A stretch of 61,227 bases of DNA from an uncultured Parabacteroides sp. (GCA_937894065.1 CALCST010000012.1:1-61227); one strand, 5' to 3'; shown: positions 33,384-42,196, counted from the stretch's first letter. The notes: generated by a model from the sequence alone, not told the origin. A program made the numbers and translations.

Positions 33384-34347
33384 ATATTTTCTGTATCATT
33401 TCATTGTATTCACTGTTTAATTCGCTTCGTGATGTAATTCCACCACCGCTTTTGAAGAAGAATTTGTCTCCGTCTTTCTCTATGAAACGAATCATAACGG
33501 AGCTATCGAGGTTTTCTCCATCGAAATATCCCATAATCCCTGTATAAAAACCTCTGTTGTATGTTTCAGCTTCAGAAATTATCTCTTGTGTTTTCTTTTT
33601 AGGCGCACCGGAAATTGATCCAGCGGGAAGTAGAGAAAACAGGATTGAACCAATATTGTTCTGCCAATTATCCTGCAATTTACCCCGCACTTCAGAACTT
33701 ACCTGAAGAAGAACACCTTTATTTGTCTGTATTCTGTCAATATATCTGTATTTTGGAACAGAAACATCAGAAGCGATTATGCTTAAATCATTTCTGATTA
33801 AATCAACTATAGTGGCATGCTCGGCAGCTTCCTTCGGGTCATTCATTATTATGGATTCAGCATTGGGGAGCGAAGCGTCAATAGTCCCTTTCATCGGATA
33901 AGAATATACATATCCGTCTTTTATCCTGATAAATATTTCAGGAGAGAAAACAATGAACTTGTCTCTAAGCATAAGCTTGTATAAAGCTTTCGCTCTGAAG
34001 AACAACTCCTCTAATTGTAAGTTTATATTGATAGGAGTGGAGCAGGTGAGATTCACAAGGTAAGAATTACCTTTATTGATATTATCTTTAACGATGTTGA
34101 AAGATTTCTCATAATCCTTAATGCTCTGAGGAAAAATCTCAATTTGAGGATTATTTGAAGACGTGTATTTTGTTTTGAAGTTGGAGAATCCGTTGAAGTC
34201 GTATAATATTGAAGAACTGTCGGTCGAATCAGCTTCTTCAACAATTATGTTTTCTTGCAGATAGTCGATAATAAAAATAAAAGGATGTTTTCTCGTTCCA
34301 AAACTGTTCATTAAAGAAATTGCATTTTCTTTATTGATAAAGCGCAT
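33367..34347 (-). CDS. pabB: Aminodeoxychorismate synthase component I
   Basis: Chorismate-binding enzyme (326 aa), component I of aminodeoxychorismate synthase. It has a shortened N-terminal domain and the conserved C-terminal core: SFNIVKDNINKGNSYLVNLT, IKDGYVYSYPMKGTIDAS, VDLIRNDLSIIASDVSVP, FSLLPAGSISGAPKKKT and YNRGFYTGIMGYFDG. The ammonia-producing amidotransferase (PabA) is not in this window. It is translationally coupled to pabC by overlap. A 153-bp inverted-repeat element separates it from the thioredoxin gene upstream. Confidence 0.9.
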   Translation of the reverse strand: MRFINKENAISLMNSFGTRKHPFIFIIDYLQENIIVEEADSTDSSSILYDFNGFSNFKTKYTSSNNPQIEIFPQSIKDYEKSFNIVKDNINKGNSYLVNLTCSTPININLQLEELFFRAKALYKLMLRDKFIVFSPEIFIRIKDGYVYSYPMKGTIDASLPNAESIIMNDPKEAAEHATIVDLIRNDLSIIASDVSVPKYRYIDRIQTNKGVLLQVSSEVRGKLQDNWQNNIGSILFSLLPAGSISGAPKKKTQEIISEAETYNRGFYTGIMGYFDGENLDSSVMIRFIEKDGDKFFFKSGGGITSRSELNSEYNEMIQKIYVPIY

Positions 34348-34378
34348 TTTTTAGTAGGTCTTTGAAATTATATTATTT

Positions 34379-34531
34379 AAGTTTCGCAAGTTGCTCAACT
34401 TAAAAGTTAACAAGGCTTCAGATACAAGTTGACAAGGTCAAAACAACTGAAACTTTACATTTATCATCTAAAAACCTTGTTGACTTGTTTTCTTGTCAAC
34501 TTGTTACCTGCAAGTTGAGCTTGCGAAACTT
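34379..34531. repeat. 153-bp element with terminal inverted repeats (copy A)
   Basis: Left end AAGTTTCGCAAG-TTG-CTCAACTT and right end CAAGTTGAGCTTGCGAAACTT are inverted repeats with a 3-nt insertion in the left arm. Inside are ACAAGTTGACAAGG (about 34424) and opposing CCTTGTTGACTTGT / CTTGTCAACTTGT arms, so the whole can fold into nested hairpins. A 13-bp AT-rich direct repeat, AATTATATTATTT, flanks it (34366-34378 and 34533-34545), as a target duplication would. It has the same length as copy B at 58.8 kb, and its first 45 nt equal copy C at 61.2 kb. Confidence 0.85.
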
Positions 34532-34539
34532 GAATTATA

Positions 34540-35025
34540 TTATTTTTTATCAAGTAAAAACTCGTTGATTTGCTTGATAAATTCATCTTTAGGAAGAGCT
34601 CCTTGCGAAACCATAGGCTTTCCTTCTTTAGGAACAAATAAAATGGTCGGGATACTTCTTACACCGAAAACAGCAGCAAGTTCCTGTTCGTTATCAACAT
34701 TTATTTTATATATAACGATATCGTCCTTATATTGTGCAGCCAATTCTTTAAGAATGGGAGCCACAGCCTTGCAAGGTCCACACCAGTCTGCATAGAAATC
34801 AATAATGCAAGGTTTATCTCCTTCGTAAACCCACTGGTTTGGACTCTTTTCATAATTGAAAACCTTGTTAAGAAAGTCGGCTTTGTTTAAAACTATGACT
34901 TCACCTGCCTTTTCGCTGTTTACTGTTGTATTTTCCTTTCCTGAGTCATCTGTTTTAGCAGACATGCTACAGCTTAAAGTCAAAAAAGAAATAGCAAATA
35001 GTAATAGGTTTCTAACTTTTCTCAT
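34540..35025 (-). CDS. Thioredoxin-fold lipoprotein
   Basis: A 161-residue thioredoxin with an N-terminal lipoprotein signal (LLLFAISFLTLSCSMSAK, Cys about 19), so it works outside the cytoplasm. The active site is DWCGPCKAVAP (CGPC, about residue 82), and the cis-Pro is in GVRSIPTILF. CGPC is the classical thioredoxin pair rather than the CPxC of oxidases, which suggests a reductase or disulfide-relay role in the envelope. Its stop codon lies in the flanking direct repeat of the 153-bp element. Confidence 0.88.
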   Translation of the reverse strand: MRKVRNLLLFAISFLTLSCSMSAKTDDSGKENTTVNSEKAGEVIVLNKADFLNKVFNYEKSPNQWVYEGDKPCIIDFYADWCGPCKAVAPILKELAAQYKDDIVIYKINVDNEQELAAVFGVRSIPTILFVPKEGKPMVSQGALPKDEFIKQINEFLLDKK

Positions 35026-35134
35026 TGTCTGAATAATTAATTGATTGTCTTTTGTTTTTTAGTTATTCAAATATACTAATATTTTTCTGATTAGAAAAAA
35101 ATTGCCCTTAAATGAAAATTTTTTCTTCAAAACT

Positions 35135-35165
35135 ATTGCATATTCAAAAATAATACCTACCTTTG
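35135..35165 (+). promoter_or_regulatory. Promoter of tRNA-Ser
   Basis: ATTG (35135-35138), a 19-bp spacer, then TACCTTTG (35158-35165), a perfect TAnnTTTG box, 46 bp before the tRNA. Confidence 0.6.
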
Positions 35166-35211
35166 CACCGCAATCGAGAGAGAACGATTGGTTAACAAGG
35201 TGAGAAATTTT

Positions 35212-35297
<86 letters not shown>

Positions 35298-35323
35298 AAG
35301 GTATAATATTAACAAATAAACTG

Positions 35324-35359
35324 AAAGCTACAAATCATTGATTTGTAGCTTTTTTTTAT
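35324..35359 (+). terminator. Terminator after tRNA-Ser
   Basis: AAAGCTACAAATC (35324-35336) and GATTTGTAGCTTT (35340-35352) form a perfect 13-bp stem with a 3-nt loop, followed by a T-run. Confidence 0.85.
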
Positions 35360-35410
35360 TTTCTGAAAATCACTTTCCAAGACTTCATAAATACCGAAAA
35401 AGACATTGTT

Positions 35411-35460
35411 TCGTTACTAAATCGTTACCTATTAATTATTGGAAAAAATAGTAACGATTT
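35411..35460. repeat. CGTTAC repeats downstream of tRNA-Ser
   Basis: CGTTAC occurs directly at 35412 and 35423 and inverted (GTAACG) at 35451; AAATCGTTAC (35419-35428) and GTAACGATTT (35451-35460) are perfect 10-bp inverted arms. Short iterated sites like this beside a tRNA gene resemble integrase arm or attachment sites, but no integrase gene is present. The remaining 165 bp to the next gene show nothing else. Confidence 0.35.
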
Positions 35461-35626
35461 GTTTGTGAATTGTGTGATATTTAGAGTTAAAGAAACTCAA
35501 AATTCAATTTTTTCATTTGATTAATTCGGCTTTCTTTTTTTTCTTTAGAAATCTTTTATTGGGGCGCTTCTTTGTTAACCTATGGTGCTCCGTTCAATTG
35601 GTATTTATAAATTATAAGAATTAATT

Positions 35627-38152
35627 ATGGCTAAAATATATACCCCCAGTTCTCTAAAGGAACTTAAAGAGTTAGTTAATGATAAGAACGTTCGTCTCGA
35701 TGATATTGATACTTCTCTGATTACGGATATGACAGAGCTTTTTAAAGACTCAAAACGTAAAAGCTTTGATGGACTTGAAACGTGGGATACCTCGAATGTT
35801 ACTACGATGAAAGGCATGTTTTACAGGGCGAAATATTTCAACCATCCAATAGGAAACTGGGACGTTTCAAAGGTGGAGGATATGTCGTACATGTTTTGTG
35901 AAGCTCCAGCCTTCGATCAGCCGATTGAGTTTTGGGATGTCTCGAACGTTCACTATATGGATTCCATGTTCGCTTGGGCGTACAGCTTCAACCAGCCGCT
36001 TGGGCGCTGGAATGTTTCGAATGTATGTAACATGAAAGCTATGCTGTATTTCGCAAAGAATTTCAATCAGCCACTTAATGATTGGAATGTATCAAAGGTT
36101 TATACCATTACATGCATTTTTTGCGGTGCGAAAAGTTTTAACCAGCCACTAGACAAATGGGATACTTCGGGAATACAAGAAATGGCATATGCATTCTCTG
36201 AATGTTACGAGTTTAACCAGAACATCGACTCTTGGGATACGTCGGATGTCACATATATGGATGGAATGTTCGACCGTGCGAAAAACTTCAACCAACCTCT
36301 TAACTCGTGGAAGACTGGCAATGTAAAATTTATGAGGCGCATGTTTCAAGGAGCGTCAAGTTTCAACCAACCGCTTGACAAATGGGATGTGAGCCGCGTC
36401 GAAACAGCAGAAATGATGTTCAAGAATGCGACGAGCTTCAGCCAGCCTCTCTATATGTGGCAGATATCGAGAGATTGCGATGTCAACGATATGTTCCTGG
36501 ATGCTCCATGTTTCGCCGATGTCAAAATTTTGACGCTCAACTTTGCCCATACCAACAAAATGAGATATCGTGAATATTTGAAGGAAGTTTTAGGAAGATT
36601 AGACGTTAGGCAGGTGTATGCCGAATTGTCAGGTTACAGCGATAAAAACACGGCGAAATATATGCGTGAACTTGAAAAGGCATATCCGGAACTGAAAGAG
36701 CCAGTCTGTACTGTCACGGGAACGGGAAAACATAAGCCTCGCTCAAAAAAAGAGCTTATTGAGCTATTGGATATGGGGATTCAAATGCCTCTTGATAATA
36801 TTGATACGTCATGCATAACCGATATGGAAGGTCTCTTTCAATACTCTAAGAGCAGAGACTTTACTGGTATTGAGACGTGGGATACGTCAAATGTTGTAAC
36901 GATGAAGAATATGTTTGCTGGTGCGGAATACTTCGACCATGACATAAGCGGTTGGGATGTCTCTAACGTGCGAGATATGTCCCACATGTTTGATGGGGCA
37001 AGAAGATTTAATAAGCCGTTGAATGATTGGAACGTCTCAAATGTGCAGAACATGTGCGAGATGTTTGCCTGGACTAGAAAATTTAATCAGCCGCTGAACA
37101 ATTGGGATGTCTCTAATGTGCGTAATATGTCTCGCATGTTTGCTTGGTCATCTAAATTCAACAAGCCATTGAACGATTGGAACGTATCGAACGTGCAGAA
37201 CATGTTTGAGATGTTTTATTACGCGGAAAAATTTAATCAGCCTTTGAATAATTGGAATGTTTCTAACGTACAGAATATGTGTCGTATGTTTGGCGGAGCA
37301 TCAAAATTCAATAAGCCGTTGAACGATTGGAATGTATCGAACGTGCAGGATATGCTTGAGATGTTTTACAACGCGTCGAGCTTTAATCAGACACTGAATA
37401 ATTGGGACGTTTCAAATGTGCGTGATATGTCTCTCATGTTTTACGGTGCATCTAGTTTCAACAAGCCTGTCGGTTCGTGGAATGTTTCGGCCGTTACGAA
37501 TATGAAACAGATGTTCGAAGGAGCGGAAAAATTTAATCAGCCGTTGAACGATTGGGATGTGTCGAATGTGCGGAACATGAGCAAAATGTTTTTCAACGCA
37601 TTGAGTTTTAATCAACCAATTAGCAAATGGAATGTTTCAAACGTTGAGAATATGACGCAGATGTTCGAAGGAGCGGAAAAATTTAATCAGCCGTTGAACT
37701 ATTGGAACGTATCAAACGTGCGGAACATGAGTAAGATGTTTTGTAAAGCGTCGAGTTTCAACCAGTCTCTGAATAATTGGAATGTCTCTAACGTCGAGAG
37801 TATGGTGCAGATGTTCGACGATGCGTTAAGTTTCAACCAGCCTCTCGACCGCTGGAACGTATCGAAAGTCAAAGATATGACTTGTATGTTCTACGGTGCG
37901 ACCTCGTTCCGTCAGCCGATAACGGCATGGAAACTGTGCGGCCAGTCTACGAGGGGTATCTTTCTTGATTTGCCCGACTACCGCTATATGGAGTCGCGTG
38001 TCATGTGCCTAGCCGTGCTTGACGGGAACTACCGGGAATATGAACTTCAGGAGATGATAGAAATATTGGGAGAGGAGGCGGTTCATGAAGCACTGCGGCT
38101 TTACGGAGCGAAATATGGTCTTAAGGAGTATTTACAAAATAATGGGGAGTAA
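35627..38152 (+). CDS. DUF285 (BspA-like) repeat protein, two modules, no signal peptide
   Basis: An 841-residue protein made of DUF285 repeats of about 25 residues (MFxxAxxFNQPLNNWDVSNVRNM). There are two modules, each starting with a header (LKELKELVNDKNVRLDDIDT at about 6; KELIELLDMGIQMPLDNIDT at about 374) and ending with a cap. Module 1 has about 10 repeats, module 2 about 15. The start codon is well placed and no signal peptide, lipobox, membrane helix or sorting domain is visible, which is unusual for BspA-like surface proteins. A 150-bp stretch (two repeats) is nearly duplicated at 37511 and 37661, showing recent internal expansion. It is 2 bp upstream of a paralogue. Function unknown. 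Confidence 0.88.
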   Translation: MAKIYTPSSLKELKELVNDKNVRLDDIDTSLITDMTELFKDSKRKSFDGLETWDTSNVTTMKGMFYRAKYFNHPIGNWDVSKVEDMSYMFCEAPAFDQPIEFWDVSNVHYMDSMFAWAYSFNQPLGRWNVSNVCNMKAMLYFAKNFNQPLNDWNVSKVYTITCIFCGAKSFNQPLDKWDTSGIQEMAYAFSECYEFNQNIDSWDTSDVTYMDGMFDRAKNFNQPLNSWKTGNVKFMRRMFQGASSFNQPLDKWDVSRVETAEMMFKNATSFSQPLYMWQISRDCDVNDMFLDAPCFADVKILTLNFAHTNKMRYREYLKEVLGRLDVRQVYAELSGYSDKNTAKYMRELEKAYPELKEPVCTVTGTGKHKPRSKKELIELLDMGIQMPLDNIDTSCITDMEGLFQYSKSRDFTGIETWDTSNVVTMKNMFAGAEYFDHDISGWDVSNVRDMSHMFDGARRFNKPLNDWNVSNVQNMCEMFAWTRKFNQPLNNWDVSNVRNMSRMFAWSSKFNKPLNDWNVSNVQNMFEMFYYAEKFNQPLNNWNVSNVQNMCRMFGGASKFNKPLNDWNVSNVQDMLEMFYNASSFNQTLNNWDVSNVRDMSLMFYGASSFNKPVGSWNVSAVTNMKQMFEGAEKFNQPLNDWDVSNVRNMSKMFFNALSFNQPISKWNVSNVENMTQMFEGAEKFNQPLNYWNVSNVRNMSKMFCKASSFNQSLNNWNVSNVESMVQMFDDALSFNQPLDRWNVSKVKDMTCMFYGATSFRQPITAWKLCGQSTRGIFLDLPDYRYMESRVMCLAVLDGNYREYELQEMIEILGEEAVHEALRLYGAKYGLKEYLQNNGE

Positions 38153-38154
38153 TT

Positions 38155-40362
38155 ATGATTAAAAAATACAAACCTTGCAGTCGTAAGGAACTAAGGGAAT
38201 TGGTGAAAGATGATGGCATTTGTCTCGGTGACATCGATACTTCTCTTATAACTGATATGAGTTGGCTGTTCTGTGATTCAAAACGCACAAACTTCGACGG
38301 GCTAGAAACGTGGGACACATCGAACGTCACTACTATGGAACGCTTGTTTCACAGGGTGAAGCATTTCAACCATCCCATAGGGAATTGGAATGTTTCATCA
38401 GTAACAAACATGGAATGCATATTTTGTGGCTGCAGCGACTTTAATCAGCCGTTAGAGGTTTGGGATGTTTCGTCCGTAACGAATATGGAGTCGATGTTTG
38501 GCGGCTGCGTCAAATTTAATCAGCCGCTTAATGATTGGGACGTCTCAAAGGTTCAGAAAATTTCGTGTATGTTCTGTGAAGCTGAGAAATTTAACCAGCC
38601 ACTTGATAAATGGAATACGTCAGAAGTCCGTGAAATGGCTTGGATATTCGCCGGTTGTACCAAGTTCAATCAGAATATCGCCTCGTGGAATACGTCGAAA
38701 GTCTTTAGAATGGAAGGTATGTTTGAGGGAGCAGTACGCTTCAACCAGCCTTTGAACGACTGGGACGTCTCGAACGTGCGGTATATGTTACGCATGTTCG
38801 ACGGAGCGAAAAGCTTCAATCAACCGCTCGACCGCTGGAACGTGAGCCGTGTTGAAGACGCCGAACGAATGTTTAAAAACGCGCGCAGCTTCAATCAGCC
38901 GCTAGATATGTGGCTGATACCACGGTTTTGTGATGTAAACAATATGTTCCTTTATACTCCGCTCTTCACCGACGTGAAGACGTTGACACTCTGTTTCCAT
39001 CTTACAACTAGGAAGAACTGCCGCGCAAGGCTGAAAGAAAAGCTGGACAAACTCTCACCTGCGGAAGTATGTACGGAACTTTCACGTTACGGCAGCGAGC
39101 ATACAGCGGAATATAAGCATGAGCTTGAAACGGCGTATCCGGAGCTGCAAGTCTCTGCCAGTGACGGCGTGGGAGATGAAAAGCATAAGCCTCGCTCAAA
39201 ACGTGAGCTTATAGAGCTTTTGGACTTGGGCGCAAAAATGCCGCTCGCCAATATTGACACTTCTCTGATAACTGACATGGAAGGCCTTTTTAGAAAGTCT
39301 AAACGAAGTAACTTTGCCGGTATTGAGACGTGGAATACATCAAACGTCGTAACGATGAGGCACATGTTTGCCGGAGCAATCTACTTCAACCATGACATAA
39401 GTGGATGGGATGTCTCCAACGTGCGTGATATGTCCCACATGTTCGAAGGAGCGCACAGATTTAACAAGCCGCTTGAAGCCTGGAACGTATCATCTGTTGC
39501 GGATATGAGTTTTATGTTCAACGAAGCTGAACGTTTTAACCAGCCTTTACGGAAATGGAACGTGATCAGTGTAACAGACATGAGCAATATGTTCTCCTGC
39601 GCAGAGAATTTCAACCAGCCGCTCGATGGTTGGAATGTCTCAAAAGTCCGCAGTATGAAGTACATGTTCTACCGTGCCTTCTCCTTCAATCAAGATTTAA
39701 ACTCATGGGATGTTTCAAGCGTTACTGATATGTGCCACATGTTCGATATGGCAAAGAGCTTCAACCAATCTGTCGGTGCATGGAATGTCTCAGCCGTTAC
39801 AAATATGAGAGAGATGTTCGTACGGGCATCGGCATTTAATCAACCTCTGAACGATTGGAACGTATCAAACGTACAAAACATGCGTGAGATGTTCTGCGAA
39901 GCAAAGAGTTTTAACCAGCCGTTGAACGATTGGGATGTCTCAAATGTGCAGGATATGCGTGAGATGTTTAGCAAAGCGTCAAGCTTCAATCAACCACTGA
40001 ACGATTGGAATGTTTCGAACGTGCAGAATATGTTCTGTATGTTCAACGAGGCAAGAAGTTTTAATCAGCCACTCGATCGCTGGGACGTATCAAATGTCAA
40101 GGATATGGCATATATGTTCTGTGAAGCGACCTCGTTCCGCCAGCCGGTAACGGTGTGGCATCTGTGTGGCCAATCTACGAAAGGTATGTTCCTAAGATTA
40201 CCTGACTACAGTGATATGGAGTCTCGCGTTATGTGTCTCACTCCTCTTAACGAAGAAGCGATGAAATACGACTTGGAAGATATGATAAAAATATTCGGAG
40301 AGAAGGCTGTTAAAGATGCTCTGCAAATTTACGGCACGAAATACGGTATAAAGGAGTATTAA
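38155..40362 (+). CDS. DUF285 (BspA-like) repeat protein, paralogue
   Basis: A 735-residue paralogue of the preceding protein, with the same two-module plan: header, about 9 repeats, cap (LCFHLTTRKNCRARLKEKLD), header again at about 355 (KRELIELLDLGAKMPLANID), about 12 repeats and the ending cap LCGQSTKGMFLRLPDY. No signal peptide is seen. The first 70 residues closely match those of its neighbour (DIDTSLITDM, WDTSNVTTM), so the pair arose by duplication and then changed repeat number. Translational coupling is likely: a GGGGAG ribosome site lies at the upstream gene's end and the gap is 2 bp. By eye both genes use more CG-containing codons than their neighbours, perhaps due to transfer. Confidence 0.88.
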   Translation: MIKKYKPCSRKELRELVKDDGICLGDIDTSLITDMSWLFCDSKRTNFDGLETWDTSNVTTMERLFHRVKHFNHPIGNWNVSSVTNMECIFCGCSDFNQPLEVWDVSSVTNMESMFGGCVKFNQPLNDWDVSKVQKISCMFCEAEKFNQPLDKWNTSEVREMAWIFAGCTKFNQNIASWNTSKVFRMEGMFEGAVRFNQPLNDWDVSNVRYMLRMFDGAKSFNQPLDRWNVSRVEDAERMFKNARSFNQPLDMWLIPRFCDVNNMFLYTPLFTDVKTLTLCFHLTTRKNCRARLKEKLDKLSPAEVCTELSRYGSEHTAEYKHELETAYPELQVSASDGVGDEKHKPRSKRELIELLDLGAKMPLANIDTSLITDMEGLFRKSKRSNFAGIETWNTSNVVTMRHMFAGAIYFNHDISGWDVSNVRDMSHMFEGAHRFNKPLEAWNVSSVADMSFMFNEAERFNQPLRKWNVISVTDMSNMFSCAENFNQPLDGWNVSKVRSMKYMFYRAFSFNQDLNSWDVSSVTDMCHMFDMAKSFNQSVGAWNVSAVTNMREMFVRASAFNQPLNDWNVSNVQNMREMFCEAKSFNQPLNDWDVSNVQDMREMFSKASSFNQPLNDWNVSNVQNMFCMFNEARSFNQPLDRWDVSNVKDMAYMFCEATSFRQPVTVWHLCGQSTKGMFLRLPDYSDMESRVMCLTPLNEEAMKYDLEDMIKIFGEKAVKDALQIYGTKYGIKEY

Positions 40363-40522
40363 TTTTATTCACCGATAGATATTATATCAGTAAATAAACT
40401 GGTGGGTGTTGCAAAACTCAATCTGGTACTTTAAAAAGTTACAGATTGAAACCTATAAATAAGAAAGTGTCAATATTAATTTATATCGAAAACTATATTT
40501 CTATCTGCATTTTGGCTGAAAC

Positions 40523-40639
40523 TTATTGATAAATTTCAAATTCATATTGTATAAGGGCAGAAGTACCGAAGACCATGCTGTCTGTCAGATCATAGTTCCA
40601 GCAACTTTCGGAAACATTATTTTTGTAAATATCTGATAA
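40523..40639 (-). pseudogene. Possible gene remnant (38 codons)
   Basis: An open frame ending at TAA (complement of 40523-40525) encodes a protein-like tail with Trp, Cys and a balanced composition (ESCWNYDLTDSMVFGTSALI) but no start codon before the upstream stop. It could be the 3' end of a truncated gene. The family is not recognised. The rest of the 354-bp gap at 40363-40716 shows nothing. Confidence 0.25.
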
Positions 40640-40716
40640 TCAAATATCTACTATAAAATACTGAACTTAATCAGATAACAATTAAAGAATTGACACAGTT
40701 CTATTTACGTAGCCGT

Positions 40717-41535
40717 TTAATCTTGTATTTTATGTTCTATATAACTTGTATTCTCAAGATAATATATTGCCTCTCCTCTATCTCCATTTTCCAGGTCTGT
40801 TAATTCTATCTTAAATATTTTATATGGCAGTGTTGTCGTTTTTTTAGGCTCACTTACTGTTATATAGTAAGCTATTCCGTATTCAGTTTCTTCATAATAT
40901 TCTTTTATTTGCTGCTTCATCAAAACATCCACGTCTTCTCCATCAATCCATACTTTTATGCCTACCTTATCAATTGTTGGAGCTAGGTTATCACATTTGG
41001 CAGCATCAGTAGATGACTTTTGAGAAATATTTGACAAATCCTCTTTATGTTGAGCGTCTTGTATGCCTTTATTTGTAAGAAATCTTGTTAAGCTCATAGG
41101 ACGGACATAAATCTGGTAGGTTGGTACACCTCCGGGGATTTGAAAAGCGTGCACTCCGTATGCTTCCATTCGGTTATATTGTATATTTAAGGTTGTATCT
41201 CTGTCTGCAAAAAAATTCCAGCCCCAAAACTCCAATCTCAGATCTTCACTATTTGTTCCCGCTTTCATTGTATGAGGATAAGTATCCATATCTATAGCAC
41301 CTATGTTACTATATTTGCCTTTTTGTATATTTATTTGATATTTGCCTTTCTCGTCAGTTTTCGTTTCAAAGAGAACATCAAAATTTGAATTTTGGAACAT
41401 AACAGAACAATTACCAATAGGATTTCCGTTATAGTCAGAAACTTTTCCTGTTATTGTTACCATGTCTTTTTGCTTTTGTGCATTAATAGTTGAATTCAAA
41501 CAAAAAAACAGAACTAAAATACTTAATAATTTCAT
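40717..41535 (-). CDS. Secreted protein with carboxypeptidase regulatory-like domain
   Basis: A 272-residue secreted protein. Residues 1-19 form a signal peptide (cleavage after INAQ). Residues 25-100 match the CarboxypepD_reg-like beta-sandwich (ITGKVSDYNGNPIGNCSVMF, TKTDEKGKYQINIQKGKY) that opens many Bacteroidetes surface proteins. The remainder (FWGWNFFADRDTTLNIQYN, DGEDVDVLMKQQIKEYYEET) is not recognised. There is no TonB-dependent barrel, so it is not a truncated SusC by length or sequence. It stands alone between gene remnants in the island-like region. Confidence 0.65.
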   Translation of the reverse strand: MKLLSILVLFFCLNSTINAQKQKDMVTITGKVSDYNGNPIGNCSVMFQNSNFDVLFETKTDEKGKYQINIQKGKYSNIGAIDMDTYPHTMKAGTNSEDLRLEFWGWNFFADRDTTLNIQYNRMEAYGVHAFQIPGGVPTYQIYVRPMSLTRFLTNKGIQDAQHKEDLSNISQKSSTDAAKCDNLAPTIDKVGIKVWIDGEDVDVLMKQQIKEYYEETEYGIAYYITVSEPKKTTTLPYKIFKIELTDLENGDRGEAIYYLENTSYIEHKIQD

Positions 41536-41551
41536 TGCATTTATTTATTAG

Positions 41552-41719
41552 GTTATAATCAGTTATTTAATTCATGGTATCAATCGTTTAGGCAGAAGGG
41601 AAATTCTTATTAGTCTTCCTAATCAACCTCAAATTGATTGCGATACCTACGGTCTCAGCCAAATTAATACTGATTCTCTTCGCAAAATTATAAAAAGTAT
41701 AGACTATAATAAATAAGGT
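41552..41719 (+). pseudogene. Possible gene remnant (55 codons)
   Basis: An open frame without a proper start, ending at TAA, with a protein-like sequence (GINRLGRREILISLPNQP, SLRKIIKSIDYNK). It appears to be the 3' end of an unrecognised gene in the decayed region between the DUF285 pair and sbcD. Confidence 0.25.
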
Positions 41720-41733
41720 CTGTACTTTTTCAC

Positions 41734-42104
41734 TTATATTCTGAATCCTCTACTTTTTCTTGGTTTCTCCTCTAGCTGTCGCAAACATAGTCTTAACTTT
41801 TCCCATTGTTCCTTGAACCATTCGCCTATTGACTGCCCGTTTATTGTCTGTACTAATTTGTTATCATTGACCGGATTTTTCTTAATTCTGAAAACATCAT
41901 TTTTGATATCAAACTTACGTCTGTGTTCTTCGGAATCAATTTTTCTACTATATTGTAGGCTTCTTTTTTTGTCAAGAGGCTTTCAATCATATCTTTGGTA
42001 AATCCGATAACAGCGCATAATTCCCCAATTCTCAACATCTCTTTGAACATTTTTTCTTTAAAGATTACAGCTATACAAACTATAACTTCCCTATATCTTC
42101 TCAA
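41734..42104 (-). pseudogene. Frameshifted 3' remnant resembling a Bacteroides MobV/Pre-type mobilization protein
   Basis: The open frame at 41853-42104 begins with a stretch (FKEKMFKEMLRIGELCAVIG, GFTKDMIESLLTKKEAYNIV) that continues in another frame from about 41925 down to a stop at 41734 (EHRRKFDIKNDVFRIKKNPV, NGQSIGEWFKEQWEKLR, KPRKSRGFRI). Joining the frames gives a continuous helical C-terminal region like that of plasmid mobilization/recombination proteins of Bacteroides, as I remember them; this needs a search. The N-terminal relaxase part is missing. It marks a decayed mobile element. Confidence 0.5.
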
Positions 42105-42112
42105 ATCTAAAC

Positions 42113-42196
42113 CTTAGTTTTTAAAAATCAAATCTTAGTTTATAAAAACTAAATCTAAGATTATAAAAACTAAGTCTTAGTTTTAAGAAAATATCT
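42113..42196. repeat. Periodic palindromic array 3 (CTTAG core, period 21)
   Basis: CTTAGTTT-type units start at 42113, 42134, 42155 (CTAAGATT) and 42176, exactly 21 bp apart. Between units lie palindromes of the form AAAACTAAG-T-CTTAGTTTT (best at 42167-42185). A decayed unit (CAAATCTAAAC) precedes it. It lies 80 bp upstream of sbcD and directly after the mobilization remnant. Confidence 0.85.

Noticed and set aside
35627..40362. DNA-level tandem repeats as a satellite
   Set aside because: The periodicity of about 75 bp is explained by coding DUF285 repeats of about 25 residues.
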